Below, piece after piece: positions 19,501 through 27,495 of a stretch of 64,000 bases of DNA; within the stretch, counting starts at the first letter, position 1, and every line of letters starts with the position of its first letter. The notes beneath the pieces are model-generated. The model was not told the origin of the DNA. It made no database searches and saw only the letters and a program-made list of their open reading frames with translations. The DNA is from Belliella calami. Its GTDB lineage: Bacteria > Bacteroidota > Bacteroidia > Cytophagales > Cyclobacteriaceae. The stretch lies in the NCBI RefSeq assembly GCF_022549695.1, contig NZ_JAKZGS010000003.1, forward strand, positions 1 through 64,000, written 5' to 3'. The translations under genes were made by a program, and so were the position numbers.

Positions 19501-19790
19501 AATATTCTGTTTTTGATTGTCATATTCTTTCCTTTTGGAATCAAATAGACACAATTTGCCTTTACGATCATGCCGTTTTCAGCAATTGAAATTTCAAGCT
19601 TACTGTGCTTAGCAAGCAACTCTGCCATGAAGCTTTTGTGGTCCGGAGAAAGGTGTTGAATGATCACATAAGCCACTCCGTCTTCTGGAGTATTGTCAAA
19701 AAGAGAATGAATAGCCTCCATTCCTCCAGCGGATGCTCCAATTGCAATTATGAAGAAATCATTATTAGGGTTTTTGGTTTTATCAATCAT
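16593..19790 (-). CDS. CheB-CheR-PAS-histidine kinase fusion protein
   Basis: A 1065-residue soluble signalling protein. Residues about 10-190 are a CheB methylesterase with Ser19 in GASAGG, His46 in IQHLSPDH and Asp near 140 in GTGSDGTKG. Residues 215-480 are a CheR methyltransferase (CATGEEAYSIA; SCRNLLIYLN). A long coiled coil rich in NEELQSTNEELQ covers about 640-735, then a PAS domain. The histidine kinase has the phospho-acceptor in SVSHDLKGPL (~853) and an intact ATPase with NAIKYRS, DNGLGIP and GSGVGLF. There is no receiver domain. Substrate receptors and chemotaxis genes are absent nearby, so the CheB/CheR parts probably act as sensory or non-chemotactic modifiers. Such fusions are common in Bacteroidota. 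Confidence 0.93.
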   Translation of the reverse strand: MIDKTKNPNNDFFIIAIGASAGGMEAIHSLFDNTPEDGVAYVIIQHLSPDHKSFMAELLAKHSKLEISIAENGMIVKANCVYLIPKGKNMTIKNRILSLSDSHAKQPNTAIDIFFDSLANDCGNKSIAIVLSGTGSDGTKGITAIKQNGGYVIAQDPESAKFDGMPKSAIESGNVDIIRPSELIPEAIFSYLKQASLENNLNQISKNDEAELVKILNLVQKNTPFDFLEYKRPTIIRRVLIRMAKNDIGTFQDYTAFLNSDPSEIDILAKEFLISVTKFFRDSEAFEIIKEKVLKEIIKEKLQVDTLKVWIVGCATGEEAYSIAILILELLTSLQKNLEVKIFASDIDKSALQHASKGVYPENISREVSKERLEKYFIKQDKKYKVRDNVRKMIIFAEHDIVKQPPYGKIDLISCRNLLIYLNPLLQRKILASLHFCLNMGGYLFLGPSESLGDLKKSFIEQDKKWKIFKSIEVVQNLRNTTYSTPGLERQMINPNLSTTPQKNLKKNNLTELVNHTLLEESGHEAGIWIDTNFEILHTIGNYEKYLLPKIFNFNLLEMLPEELAIATSTTLKKAVQKNRKTKIKKVTSKVNNANQLVNVVIKPFISSDQSYQDIALVLFSEEKEKELQVEDVETFVVEEHTARYFEDMKLELAETKHKLIDAYDAIEVSNNNISSYNEELISGNEELQSTNEELQSVNEELQTVNNEYQLKIKELADLNDDLNNYFKSTVNTQLYVDRHLILRKFTPSAILQINLKESDLGRLISDLSTNIKFSTMMDDIAKVIFEETKIEKEVQTNDGRWYQMKVIPYIKLKDNQNDGAIITFNDITELKKVQNKLSRINEDHDTFIYSVSHDLKGPLNNLRSLITILEDSLDIHKDEDKEIMEMINLSTLNLDSIINEITDIVKIENEIDVSENIDVAEMLKDIEFSMKDMLNLSKGVISLDLKVAEIPFSRKNLRSILTNILSNAIKYRSPDRAPEVRFSTESKDDNIILTITDNGLGIPENKKYEIFARFKRAHDHVEGSGVGLFLVKKIINLAGGDIEVESELGKGSTFKVYFKCAQAI

Positions 19791-19811
19791 AGCTGTGGGT
19801 CTTAATAATAT

Positions 19812-19960
19812 ATGAGTATCCGCAATGTTGCACGTTGGCTCAGAAGAGGCACTATGTGTTGCGGATTCTCGTCAACAGACAACTGTCAACTGTCAATAGA
19901 ACCTCTAATCATTTATCAAACATTCTATTGATTGGCTACGTGCAATCAAGCGGATAGACA
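19812..19960 (-). repeat. Dispersed repeat, copy A (inverted relative to 39966-40118)
   Basis: The reverse complement of this stretch aligns over its whole length with 39966-40118. It contains a 12-bp inverted repeat, GAGTATCCGCAA (19814-19825) with TTGCGGATTCTC (19859-19870, one mismatch). Shared blocks include ACGTGCAACATTGCGGATAC, GTTGTCTGTTGACGAG and the ACGTAGCCAATCAATAGA segment. No open reading frame spans it. It behaves like a small non-autonomous mobile repeat. Confidence 0.75.
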
Positions 19961-20587
19961 TATAATAATATTGGTCTTGCAACATTTTTTAGAGACAAGC
20001 CAAATAATAATCAAAGATTTTGATCGAAGTTTCTTACTTAGTACTCTTTTCGTATTGAAATAAATAAAAGTCTGGCTGCATAATTATAGGTGCTTTTTGT
20101 TCAAGTTACGTTTAATTTCAACAATTATACCTTTTATGTTTTTTTAATTATCTTCTTGAAATTTAGAATGTTAAACCCGTAAAACTTGTGCACTATCAAA
20201 TGGCGCCTTCCCATTAGATAATAGTTTGTTGCAAAATGCTGTAAAACTCGATTCTCAAGGTGAGTATAATCAAAAGTGATGATCAAATACAGTTGTTACC
20301 AGAAAGAGTACAAATTTCACAAATGTCTTGCCTTTATAATGTCAGCTTATTCTTTCCTAGTGCCCCTGTGGTTAAAATTTGATGATTCTTTGGGGTGTTT
20401 TTTGGTGGGAACTGGGTGTTGTTTAGAAACAGATATATTTTTACCCCAAAGTGCGTAAAAGTTGCACAAAGTTCACGGTGGCAATTCCCAGAAATGAGGA
20501 TTTTATCATTTCCATAAATTTTTTTTATGAATATCTGCCTACATAAAAGTAGCCACTTAAAATAATGTATTCAGTTCAAATCCATCA

Positions 20588-20667
20588 GCAGTTGACCGTA
20601 AACTATTGTCTGTTGACGATTATAATAAGTGATATATTCACCTATTGATGTCATTGCGGATAATCAT
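20588..20667 (+). repeat. Dispersed repeat, degenerate copy B
   Basis: GTTGACCGTAAACTATTGTC followed by TGTTGACGATTAT and, about 30 bp on, TTGCGGATAATCAT. The order and spacing match the right part of the repeat at 39966-40118, with more substitutions and a damaged left arm of the terminal hairpin. Confidence 0.6.
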
Positions 20668-20735
20668 AAAAATATATCCCCTTTTGAAAAAATCCTTGAA
20701 ATAAAAACTGTATCTTCCTTACAAATATATTCATC

Positions 20736-20849
20736 ATGGCAAAGGAACACACGGTCAAAAAAGCGGACAAGAAAAAACCTGAAAAGAACTTGAAGGAAAA
20801 AAGAGCCGAGAAAAAAGCCAAACAGGCAGATAAAAAGAATAGGGACTAA
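20736..20849 (+). CDS. 37-residue Lys-rich protein
   Basis: ATG at 20736 opens a 37-codon frame ending at TAA 20847-20849. The product is almost entirely charged (about 15 Lys, several Glu and Asp) with no hydrophobic core, for example KKADKKKPEKNLKEKR. Such a protein is probably unstructured and may bind nucleic acid or ribosomes. Support for a real gene is the strong terminator 31 bp downstream, the sudden start of GC-richer codon-like sequence after a long gene-free stretch, and a clean start. Function is unknown. Confidence 0.6.
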   Translation: MAKEHTVKKADKKKPEKNLKEKRAEKKAKQADKKNRD

Positions 20850-20880
20850 GCATTGAAAACTGTTTTCTTTGATTAGACAT

Positions 20881-20910
20881 AAAAAAAGCGACTGAGAAGT
20901 CGCTTTTTTT
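20881..20910. terminator. Bidirectional terminator between the Lys-rich gene and metK
   Basis: AAAAAAAGCGACT and AGTCGCTTTTTTT form a 13-bp stem with loop GAGA. A/T runs on both sides make it work in both directions, ending the small plus-strand gene and metK on the minus strand. Confidence 0.88.
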
Positions 20911-20928
20911 ATGTCTAATTAATTAATC

Positions 20929-22182
20929 TCAAAGCGAAAATGACTTCTTGATTTTATCTACATAATCCAGTTTTTCCCAAGTGAAAAGCTCTACATCCAA
21001 ATTAATGGACTTGCCATCAGGTGTGTAGAATGTCTTATTCACCACTTCGTTGGTTCTACCCATATGCCCATATGCGGCTGTTTCTTCATAAATAGGATTT
21101 CTCAATTTCAACCTTTGCTCGATGGCATAAGGTCTCATATCGAAGATCTCTTCGACTTTTTTGGCGATTTCGCCATCTGACAAACTTACTTTTGAAGTAC
21201 CATAAGTATTGATGTAGATTCCCATTGGCTTGGCTACACCAATAGCATAAGAAACTTGCACAAGGATCTCATCAGCTATTCCAGCAGCCACCATATTTTT
21301 GGCAATATGTCTAGTTGCGTAAGCTGCTGATCTATCTACTTTTGATGGATCTTTTCCAGAAAAAGCCCCTCCACCATGTGCACCTTTTCCACCATATGTA
21401 TCCACGATGATTTTTCTCCCTGTCAATCCTGTATCTCCATGTGGCCCTCCAATCACAAACTTGCCAGTTGGGTTGATGTGATAGGTGATTTGATCTGTAA
21501 ACAAAGCTTGGATCTCAGGCTTCAATTGGGCTTTTACCCTTGGGATAAGAATATTGATCAAATCTTCTTTGATCTTGGCTAGCATGGTAGGTTCATCGCC
21601 AAAGTCATCATGCTGAGTAGATATCACAATTGCTTCGATTCTTTGGGGCTGATTATTATCAGAATATTCGATTGTTACTTGGGATTTTGAATCAGGTCTC
21701 AAATATTTGATCGCGTCAGACTCCCTTCTCATCTCCGCCAATTCTTTCAAAATCCTGTGGGAAAGATCCAAAGCCAAAGGCATATAGTTATCAGTTTCCT
21801 TTGTAGCATAGCCAAACATCATTCCTTGATCTCCAGCACCTTGCTCTTCTGGACTTTGACGATCTACACCTTGATTGATATCAGGTGACTGTTCGTGAAT
21901 CGCAGAAAGTACACCACATGAATTCCCATCAAACATGTACTCACCTTTGGTATATCCGATTCTATTAATGACATCTCTTGCGATTTTTTGTACGTCTAGG
22001 TAGGTTTCTGACTTCACCTCACCAGCCAATATAACCTGCCCAGTAGTTACCAATGTTTCACAAGCTACTTTGGATCTAGGGTCAAAAGCTAAAAAATTAT
22101 CAATCAATGCATCTGAAATTTGGTCAGAAATCTTATCCGGGTGACCCTCAGATACTGACTCTGAGGTAAATAAATATGGCAT
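20929..22182 (-). CDS. metK: S-adenosylmethionine synthase
   Basis: This 417-residue enzyme makes S-adenosylmethionine from methionine and ATP. All family motifs are seen: [13 protein letters not shown] with the N-terminal His near residue 15, the hexapeptide region [12 protein letters not shown], and the glycine-rich phosphate loop [19 protein letters not shown]. The start [17 protein letters not shown] puts the first motif at the usual distance. It is transcribed alone. I looked for an S-adenosylmethionine riboswitch in the 416-bp upstream gap and found no recognisable core. Confidence 0.98.
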   Translation of the reverse strand: MPYLFTSESVSEGHPDKISDQISDALIDNFLAFDPRSKVACETLVTTGQVILAGEVKSETYLDVQKIARDVINRIGYTKGEYMFDGNSCGVLSAIHEQSPDINQGVDRQSPEEQGAGDQGMMFGYATKETDNYMPLALDLSHRILKELAEMRRESDAIKYLRPDSKSQVTIEYSDNNQPQRIEAIVISTQHDDFGDEPTMLAKIKEDLINILIPRVKAQLKPEIQALFTDQITYHINPTGKFVIGGPHGDTGLTGRKIIVDTYGGKGAHGGGAFSGKDPSKVDRSAAYATRHIAKNMVAAGIADEILVQVSYAIGVAKPMGIYINTYGTSKVSLSDGEIAKKVEEIFDMRPYAIEQRLKLRNPIYEETAAYGHMGRTNEVVNKTFYTPDGKSINLDVELFTWEKLDYVDKIKKSFSL

Positions 22183-22462
22183 ATTTTTATTATTTTTTTA
22201 CATTTTCTAAATAGTGCGTAAAAATAAGCTTTCATAGGGAAATAAAAAACCTGATTTCTTGAGATCTTTAAAGTATATGCAATCTCCAGAATTACATTTT
22301 TTATTTCTATTGATAATTTATGCATAAATTTGATTCTTAATCCAAACCAAAGGCCACCAACCGTAGCTTTCCGTATTCTCAAATACTTAGACTGAACAAT
22401 AGAACGTCCTAAAGAAAATATAATCTGATTTTTGAGAATAATTAATACAAGAACAAAAATAT

Positions 22463-22483
22463 AAATGCAACATTGTTGCGTTT
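22463..22483. promoter_or_regulatory. 21-bp palindrome, candidate Zur/Fur-family operator
   Basis: GCAACA-T-TGTTGC (22467-22479) is a perfect 6-1-6 palindrome and the symmetry extends to AAA/TTT outside a single mismatched pair. It overlaps the -33 region of the candidate promoter at 22476-22507, a placement suited to a repressor. The genes downstream encode a CobW-type zinc GTPase, and a Fur-family regulator is encoded at 32288. That the site is bound by a zinc repressor is inference. Confidence 0.55.
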
Positions 22484-22507
22484 ATAATCAATAATATCTT
22501 ACCTTTG
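22476..22507 (+). promoter_or_regulatory. Promoter of the 22599-24488 operon
   Basis: TACCTTTG (22500-22507) is an exact -7 box; TTG at 22476-22478 lies 21 bp upstream inside the palindrome. Transcription should start near 22513, giving a leader of about 85 nt that holds the hairpin at 22562-22585. The remaining gap 22183-22462 towards metK shows nothing identifiable. Confidence 0.6.
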
Positions 22508-22561
22508 AACCATATCATTCACATAGTGTTCTCTTCATTTGAATGATGATGGTTGACAACA

Positions 22562-22585
22562 GGCTCTGAATTTAGGTTCAGAGCC
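22562..22585 (+). promoter_or_regulatory. Leader hairpin before the CobW operon
   Basis: GGCTCTGAA and TTCAGAGCC pair over 9 bp with a 6-base loop, followed by TTCTTTC, 13 bp before the first ATG. The weak T run makes a full terminator unlikely but attenuation is possible. It may also protect the 5' end or end a short leader RNA started at about 22513. Confidence 0.5.
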
Positions 22586-22598
22586 TTCTTTCAAAAAA

Positions 22599-23054
22599 AT
22601 GAACACGATGAAAAAGATAGCATTAACGTTAATAGGAGGGCTTTTGCTCCTCAGCAGTATGGTAAGCGTAGAGCCTGATATGTGGGCTATGTTTTCCAAA
22701 ACCAGGTTTGTCGAAAAACTGAATCGAGAGTTTGGCATGTATTTTCTTTACCCAAAATTCCCTGATGAATTGATGGAGTTTGAGGGAAAAGTCGTTACTG
22801 TTTCGGGATTCTACATTCCCTTGGACATGAATGCTTCAAACATTGCTGTCCTTTCAAAATTTCCCATGGCAGAATGTTTCTTCTGTGGTGGAGCTGGACC
22901 TGAAAGTATTGTCGTAGGCTATCTTAAAAAGAAACCCAATCGTAAAATCAAAACCGATGAAATCGTCAAAATCAAGGGTAAATTGAAGCTCAACGAGAAT
23001 GATATAGACGAGCTGAATTTTATTCTTCAAGATGCCGAGATCATCTTAGACTAA
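22599..23054 (+). CDS. Secreted/lipid-exposed OB-fold-like protein (DUF3299-like)
   Basis: A 151-residue protein with an N-terminal hydrophobic export segment (about 4-24) and a compact beta-rich domain. The segment [14 protein letters not shown] and the Cys pair in [14 protein letters not shown] recall DUF3299-type proteins, which have an OB-like fold. The pair CFFC plus nearby acid residues could bind metal, but this is not shown. An alternative start lies at 22608. It begins the operon and its stop is 4 bp from the CobW gene, so a role in metal handling together with CobW is a reasonable inference. Confidence 0.7.
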   Translation: MNTMKKIALTLIGGLLLLSSMVSVEPDMWAMFSKTRFVEKLNREFGMYFLYPKFPDELMEFEGKVVTVSGFYIPLDMNASNIAVLSKFPMAECFFCGGAGPESIVVGYLKKKPNRKIKTDEIVKIKGKLKLNENDIDELNFILQDAEIILD

Positions 23055-23058
23055 AAAA

Positions 23059-24252
23059 ATGCAAAACAAACTTCCTGTAACTGTTCTTAGTGGTTTTTTG
23101 GGAGCGGGGAAAACAACACTCCTCAATCATATTTTACACAACAAAGAAGGTTTGAAAGTAGCGGTGATTGTCAATGACATGAGCGAAATCAACGTGGATG
23201 CCCAACTGGTAAGACAAGAAAACACACTTTCCAGAACTGAGGAAAAGCTGGTAGAAATGAGCAATGGCTGTATCTGCTGTACACTTCGGGAAGATCTCAT
23301 GCTAGAAGTAGAGAGATTGGCAAAAGAAAATAGGTTTGATTACCTATTGATCGAAAGCTCAGGAATTTCCGAACCACTTCCAGTAGCGCAGACTTTCAGC
23401 TTTATTGATGAAGAGCAAGGCATAGATTTGTCAAAGTACAGCCGACTTGACACCATGGTCACGGTAGTAGATGCGTTAAATTTTTACAAAGACTTCGGAA
23501 GCAGTGATACTGTCCATTCCAAATCCCTCAATGACGATCCTGAAGACCAGAGGAGTATTGTCAATTTACTCACCGATCAGATCGAATTCGCAAACGTGAT
23601 CATTCTCAACAAAGCAGACCTTGTATCTGCTTCACATATCGCAGAATTGAAAGCCATCATCTACAAGCTTAATCCAAATGCCAAAATAATAATCTCCGAT
23701 CATAGCAAAGTAGATCCCAAAGAAATTCTAAATACAAATCTTTTTGATTTTGAAGAAGCTTCTGCATCAGCAGGATGGCTGGCAGAATTGGAAAACGACC
23801 ATGTCCCAGAAACAGATGAGTATGGAATTTCTTCTTTTGTTTTTAGGGAAAAGCGTCCATTTCATCCCCAGAGATTTTGGGAGTATATCTCATTCAACTG
23901 GCCAGCAGGCATCATTAGAAGCAAGGGATTGTTTTACATCGCTTCTCGAAAAGATCAGGCAATATCCTGGTCACAAGCCGGCGGCTCTGTCAAAGCAGAC
24001 CCTGTAGGTGTCTGGTGGGCAAGCATGCCTTTCAAAGAAAGAAGTCGCTATGCCTCCTATATAGACAACCAAGCGTACATAGAATCGAAATGGGATAAGA
24101 ATTTTGGAGATCGACAAAATGAGTTGGTACTTATTGGCCAAGATATAGACAAAGAAAAAGTCACCAATGAACTGGAATCTTGCTTATTGACACCTTTGGA
24201 AGTTGCTGATTTTCTAAACGGAGAAAAATTCTCAGATAATTGGCCTATCTAG
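23059..24252 (+). CDS. CobW/COG0523-family GTPase, putative zinc metallochaperone
   Basis: The 397-residue protein has Walker A GAGKTTLL at about residues 15-22 and the metal motif CxCC in [10 protein letters not shown] at about 70-79. Further GTPase signatures are ESSGISEP and ILNKADL. The CobW C-terminal domain covers about 255-390. Family members (ZigA, ZNG1, YeiR, YciC) deliver metal to enzymes under zinc limitation. There is no cobalamin pathway nearby. The upstream palindrome fits zinc-repressor control. The protein lacks a His-rich tail. Metal choice is inferred from context, not seen. Confidence 0.9.
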   Translation: MQNKLPVTVLSGFLGAGKTTLLNHILHNKEGLKVAVIVNDMSEINVDAQLVRQENTLSRTEEKLVEMSNGCICCTLREDLMLEVERLAKENRFDYLLIESSGISEPLPVAQTFSFIDEEQGIDLSKYSRLDTMVTVVDALNFYKDFGSSDTVHSKSLNDDPEDQRSIVNLLTDQIEFANVIILNKADLVSASHIAELKAIIYKLNPNAKIIISDHSKVDPKEILNTNLFDFEEASASAGWLAELENDHVPETDEYGISSFVFREKRPFHPQRFWEYISFNWPAGIIRSKGLFYIASRKDQAISWSQAGGSVKADPVGVWWASMPFKERSRYASYIDNQAYIESKWDKNFGDRQNELVLIGQDIDKEKVTNELESCLLTPLEVADFLNGEKFSDNWPI

Positions 24253-24308
24253 ACCAGATGATTTCTGGAAATGATTGTCTTCTTTTGCTGATTTTACGTT
24301 AGACAAGC

Positions 24309-24488
24309 ATGGCAAAGAAAAAAGAACAAAAAAATGAAGAAGAAGCTGAAGAATGGGATTTCAGCGAAGGTTTTGGAGGGATTCCTGATGATGTCGATCT
24401 GACCAGAAATATAGGTTGTGCATCTGACAGCAAAAAAGGGAAGAAATCTAGGAAATCAGAAAACGAAAATAATTCAAATAAAGGTTGA
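24309..24488 (+). CDS. 59-residue charged protein downstream of CobW
   Basis: ATG at 24309 opens a 60-codon frame ending at TGA 24486-24488. The product has a basic start (MAKKKEQK), an acidic middle with WDFSEGFGGIPDDVDLTRNIGC and a Lys/Ser-rich tail. The conserved-looking central block with one Cys suggests a real protein, not random sequence. It follows the GTPase gene by 56 bp and is closed by a strong terminator, so it is the last gene of that operon. Function unknown. Confidence 0.65.
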   Translation: MAKKKEQKNEEEAEEWDFSEGFGGIPDDVDLTRNIGCASDSKKGKKSRKSENENNSNKG

Positions 24489-24497
24489 TTAATAAAT

Positions 24498-24537
24498 AAA
24501 AAAAGCTACCCAGTTGACTCTGAGTAGCTTTTTTTTT
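24498..24537 (+). terminator. Terminator of the CobW operon
   Basis: AAAAAGCTAC-C-CAG and CTG-A-GTAGCTTTTT pair around a short loop and are followed by nine T. It lies 10 bp after the 59-residue protein gene. The A run on the left also allows function on the minus strand. Confidence 0.85.
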
Positions 24538-24712
24538 ATGTTGTCATATGCTTCTTTTCCAGTGGATTTGATTGATAAAACAATTGGTTGCTTCAAACCA
24601 ATGTCTGTCAGTATCCATTATCAATCCACAATTGATTGAGGACAAATGAATGCATTAAAATCATTACTGGAAAACTTGCATATGCCCATATTTTCCATTT
24701 CAACTTTAGAAA

Positions 24713-25618
24713 TTATTCCTGACTTCCTTCAGAATCTCCTTTAACTTTGGCTGCTGGTATTCCTTCAGGATAATAGTGATTCACATCTCTTTGCGGGAAT
24801 GGAATCTCAATATCATTGGCCTCAAATGCTTCTTTGAGTGCTTCCATATTGTCCCAATATACAGGCCAAAGATCCCCAGCATCTGCCCAACATCTCACAG
24901 AAAGGTCTAGTGAACTATCACCAAAGCTTGTAAATAGAACTACAGGTGCAGGGTCTGCATGAATCCGCTCATCCTTTTTCAAAATATCAAGTATGATCTG
25001 TCTAGTCTTCTTTAGATCAGTACCATATGCCACCCCTATGGACATCTCAACTCTTCTCGTTGGCTTTTCGGATAAGTTTATTATAGAATTATTTGCCAAT
25101 GCACCGTTAGGGATAGTAACTACTCTGTTATCAAAGTTTCTGACTTTTGTGTATAGAATGTCAATAGTCTCAACAGACCCCAAGGTACCCTGTGCTTCTA
25201 TTGTATCCCCTACTCTAAATGGCTTGAAAATCAATATCAAAACCCCACCAGCAAAATTAGATAAAGAGCCTTGCAATGCCAAGCCAATAGCCAAACCTGC
25301 AGCACCTAAGATTGCTATAAATGAAGTCAATTCGACGCCCAAATTTGATGCAATGGTGATGAATAAGAGAACATACAGTATTGCCCTAGCAAAGCTTTTC
25401 AGAAAAGAAGACAGTGAAGCATCAATGTTATACTTTACAAACAGTTTGTCTATTGTCTTTATCAAAAATCCAATTACTATCCTACCAATGATAAAAATAA
25501 GTAGGGCACCCAAAATCTTTGGGCCAAACTCAAACAAAAACTCTACTGCTTTTTTCCTGATTTCTGAAACTGTGTCTAAATCTAATTCCATCATAATTAA
25601 TCTATTTTTAATTTTCAA
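24713..25618 (-). CDS. Small-conductance mechanosensitive channel, MscS family
   Basis: A protein of up to 301 residues with three membrane helices in about 20-125, the pore-lining third helix with the Gly/Ala-rich run ILGAAGLAIGLALQGSLSNFAGG, and the cytoplasmic beta domain after FKPFRVGDTIEA. It opens under membrane tension to release solutes on hypo-osmotic shock. Starts at M9 or M10 (25594, 25591) are equally possible. It ends the minus-strand run that starts with the type III polyketide synthase, 9 bp after the methyltransferase, so it may share that mRNA, although it is an unlikely pathway member. Confidence 0.92.
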   Translation of the reverse strand: MKIKNRLIMMELDLDTVSEIRKKAVEFLFEFGPKILGALLIFIIGRIVIGFLIKTIDKLFVKYNIDASLSSFLKSFARAILYVLLFITIASNLGVELTSFIAILGAAGLAIGLALQGSLSNFAGGVLILIFKPFRVGDTIEAQGTLGSVETIDILYTKVRNFDNRVVTIPNGALANNSIINLSEKPTRRVEMSIGVAYGTDLKKTRQIILDILKKDERIHADPAPVVLFTSFGDSSLDLSVRCWADAGDLWPVYWDNMEALKEAFEANDIEIPFPQRDVNHYYPEGIPAAKVKGDSEGSQE

Positions 25619-25627
25619 AGTACAAAA

Positions 25628-26338
25628 CTACAAAATCAATCCGATTACTCGCCAACGAAATGCCCAAAACCATCGGATTTGAATTGTTTTTAACCCTGAC
25701 AATCTTAAAATTCTATGTAAATCCTTTTTTGAAAATCCTCTTAGCACAGACAGCGGCCCATCATTCTGAACCATTGGGGATTTGGAAAAAAACCTTGTCA
25801 ACACCTTGATGCTAAAATATGCCACCCGATGACGGTGAAGGTCATTGATAACGATTCCAAGCCTTGCTTTCTTTACAAAAGACTTGAAAAGTCTAACCAA
25901 TTCCTCGTCTGTAAAATGATGGGTGAACAATGTGCAGGTAATTATATCTACTTGATCTTGTTCAAAACTTTCGTCAAAAACATTCTCAGTCTTCAATAAG
26001 ACCCCATTCAAATCTTTCAACCTATCCTTTGCAAAATCAATTGTATTTCTATTTGCATCTATCCCCAGAAAGTTACAGTTGTAGCCTTTTTTCTTTGACC
26101 AGTCTGACATCACACGAATCATGTCCCCTCCTCCACAACCTAAATCTGCTATGGAATAATGCTCTTGGGGGTGCTTTTCTATGATATGCTGTAAGCCCGT
26201 TGTAGTCACTTTATTCCCACCTAGAAGCTTATTGATAGTCCTGAGTTCTTTGAGAGATTGCTCCAATACAGGCCCTTCAAACTCCAAATCATCCATGATC
26301 TCCTTTTCGTAACTCCTTTGGCTGAATCTTCCCATCAT
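25628..26338 (-). CDS. Class I SAM-dependent methyltransferase of the polyketide cluster
   Basis: A 236-residue Rossmann-type methyltransferase with motif I ADLGCGGGDMIRV at about residues 69-81, the acidic end of strand 2 in GIDANRNTIDFA and the motif TCTLFTHHFTDEEL resembling UbiE/COQ5-like proteins. It overlaps the polyketide synthase stop by 4 bp (ATGA), so it is translationally coupled. It probably methylates the aromatic product of the synthase on O or C, comparable to SrsB in the Streptomyces srs pathway; the position cannot be read from sequence. Confidence 0.85.
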   Translation of the reverse strand: MMGRFSQRSYEKEIMDDLEFEGPVLEQSLKELRTINKLLGGNKVTTTGLQHIIEKHPQEHYSIADLGCGGGDMIRVMSDWSKKKGYNCNFLGIDANRNTIDFAKDRLKDLNGVLLKTENVFDESFEQDQVDIITCTLFTHHFTDEELVRLFKSFVKKARLGIVINDLHRHRVAYFSIKVLTRFFSKSPMVQNDGPLSVLRGFSKKDLHRILRLSGLKTIQIRWFWAFRWRVIGLIL

Positions 26339-27411
26339 TTCTCCAATAATAGTGTCTCTAATGTCAACCCTGGGCCAAAACCCATTGCAAGTATATCACC
26401 TGATTTCTCCTGGTCTTCGAGCCATTTTTCCAACACAAATATTATAGTGGCCGATGACATATTCCCTTTTTCCTGTAGAATCTTGTGAGAATAAATGTTT
26501 TGATCTGATGATATTTTGAAAGCTTCCTCGACTTTTTGCAAGATCTGCTTGCCTCCCGGATGTACCGCAAAGTGCGAAATCGACGAAAGCTGATGCTTTG
26601 ATTCCAAATAGCTCATAAGTTTATGAATCCCTTGACTCAGCAACTCTGGCACATATTTGCTCAGCTTCATCTCAAAACCAAAATCACCAATAGACCAAGC
26701 CATATCATTTGCTCCTTCTTTTACGATCTGACTACCATAATTTTTGATTTTCAGTCCTCTTCCATTTTTTGAAATAAGCACAGCCGCGGCGCCATCAGCA
26801 AAAATGGCATTGGCAATAAGATTATCTTCGGTATATGTTTTTTGGAAATGAATCGTACATAATTCGACTGACAGAATAAGCACGTTTGCTTGGTGATCTG
26901 AATCACAAATTCTGTCAGCTAGTTTTATCGCATTGAATGCTGCATAGCAACCCATAAAATGAATACTATACCGCTCAACCGTGGAGAGAAACCCCATCTC
27001 GTGGATTAGATCTATTTCCAGTCCTGGAGCATACATACCAGTACATGACACCAATATTAGGTGGGTTATATCTTTGGTTTTCAAAGATGATTTATTCAAA
27101 CAATTCCCTATAGCTTCTTTACCCAACTCCATGGCTGTCTCTTGGAACACCTTCATTCTATCTTTGGTACTTGGAAAAGGTTCTAATTCTGAATTTTTTG
27201 GGAAAAATGTAAACTCCTCTGGGTTTTCATATCTAAAGTCATTCAGTACACTATGTCTTGAATCAATTCCCGAATGCCTATATACAAACTTCAATTTCCT
27301 GGACTCACTCTCATCCAATTGATGAGCTTGCTGCATAAATTTGCTGATCTGCTGCTGGGGGATGGGACTACCGGGATTAGCAGTACCTATACTCAAAATG
27401 TAATTGTCCAT
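26335..27411 (-). CDS. Type III polyketide synthase (chalcone/stilbene synthase superfamily)
   Basis: The 358-residue homodimeric condensing enzyme has the complete catalytic triad: Cys123 in ILVSCTGMYAPG, His284 in HFAVHPGGKQ and Asn317 in GNMSSATI. It should extend an acyl-CoA starter with malonyl-CoA and fold the chain to a resorcinol, pyrone or similar ring. The start at MDNYILSIGTANPG (27411) is chosen because the thiolase fold begins there. An in-frame extension to 27492 overlaps the divergent prenyltransferase promoter. Substrate range (long-chain or short) is not readable. It leads an operon with a methyltransferase and MscS. Confidence 0.93.
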   Translation of the reverse strand: MDNYILSIGTANPGSPIPQQQISKFMQQAHQLDESESRKLKFVYRHSGIDSRHSVLNDFRYENPEEFTFFPKNSELEPFPSTKDRMKVFQETAMELGKEAIGNCLNKSSLKTKDITHLILVSCTGMYAPGLEIDLIHEMGFLSTVERYSIHFMGCYAAFNAIKLADRICDSDHQANVLILSVELCTIHFQKTYTEDNLIANAIFADGAAAVLISKNGRGLKIKNYGSQIVKEGANDMAWSIGDFGFEMKLSKYVPELLSQGIHKLMSYLESKHQLSSISHFAVHPGGKQILQKVEEAFKISSDQNIYSHKILQEKGNMSSATIIFVLEKWLEDQEKSGDILAMGFGPGLTLETLLLEK

Positions 27412-27495
27412 TGGGTGAGTTCTCTCTTTTAAAATATTTGGATGCTTTATTCTAAACAAGTACTTTTCCCAAAAGTTAGCAAAACAAATCAATAT

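Larger units (their letters stand above)
19791..20735. other. 945-bp gene-poor region
   Basis: It holds the two dispersed repeat copies listed separately and otherwise AT-rich DNA. A 60-codon frame at 20276-20458 has no domain, an odd Cys-rich composition and no neighbour support, so it is not called. Promoters for the kinase (minus) and the Lys-rich small gene (plus) should lie here, but I found no clear TAnnTTTG box. Confidence 0.5.

Noticed and set aside
20276-20458. 60-codon Cys-rich plus-strand frame
   Set aside because: Lies within a repeat-bearing gene-free stretch, with no family resemblance or regulatory signals.
22183-22462. S-adenosylmethionine riboswitch before metK
   Set aside because: No known aptamer core or long paired leader could be found by eye on the minus strand; covariance-model search would be needed to exclude rare classes.
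27412-27492. N-terminal extension of the type III polyketide synthase
   Set aside because: It lies outside the thiolase fold and overlaps the start region of the divergent prenyltransferase gene.
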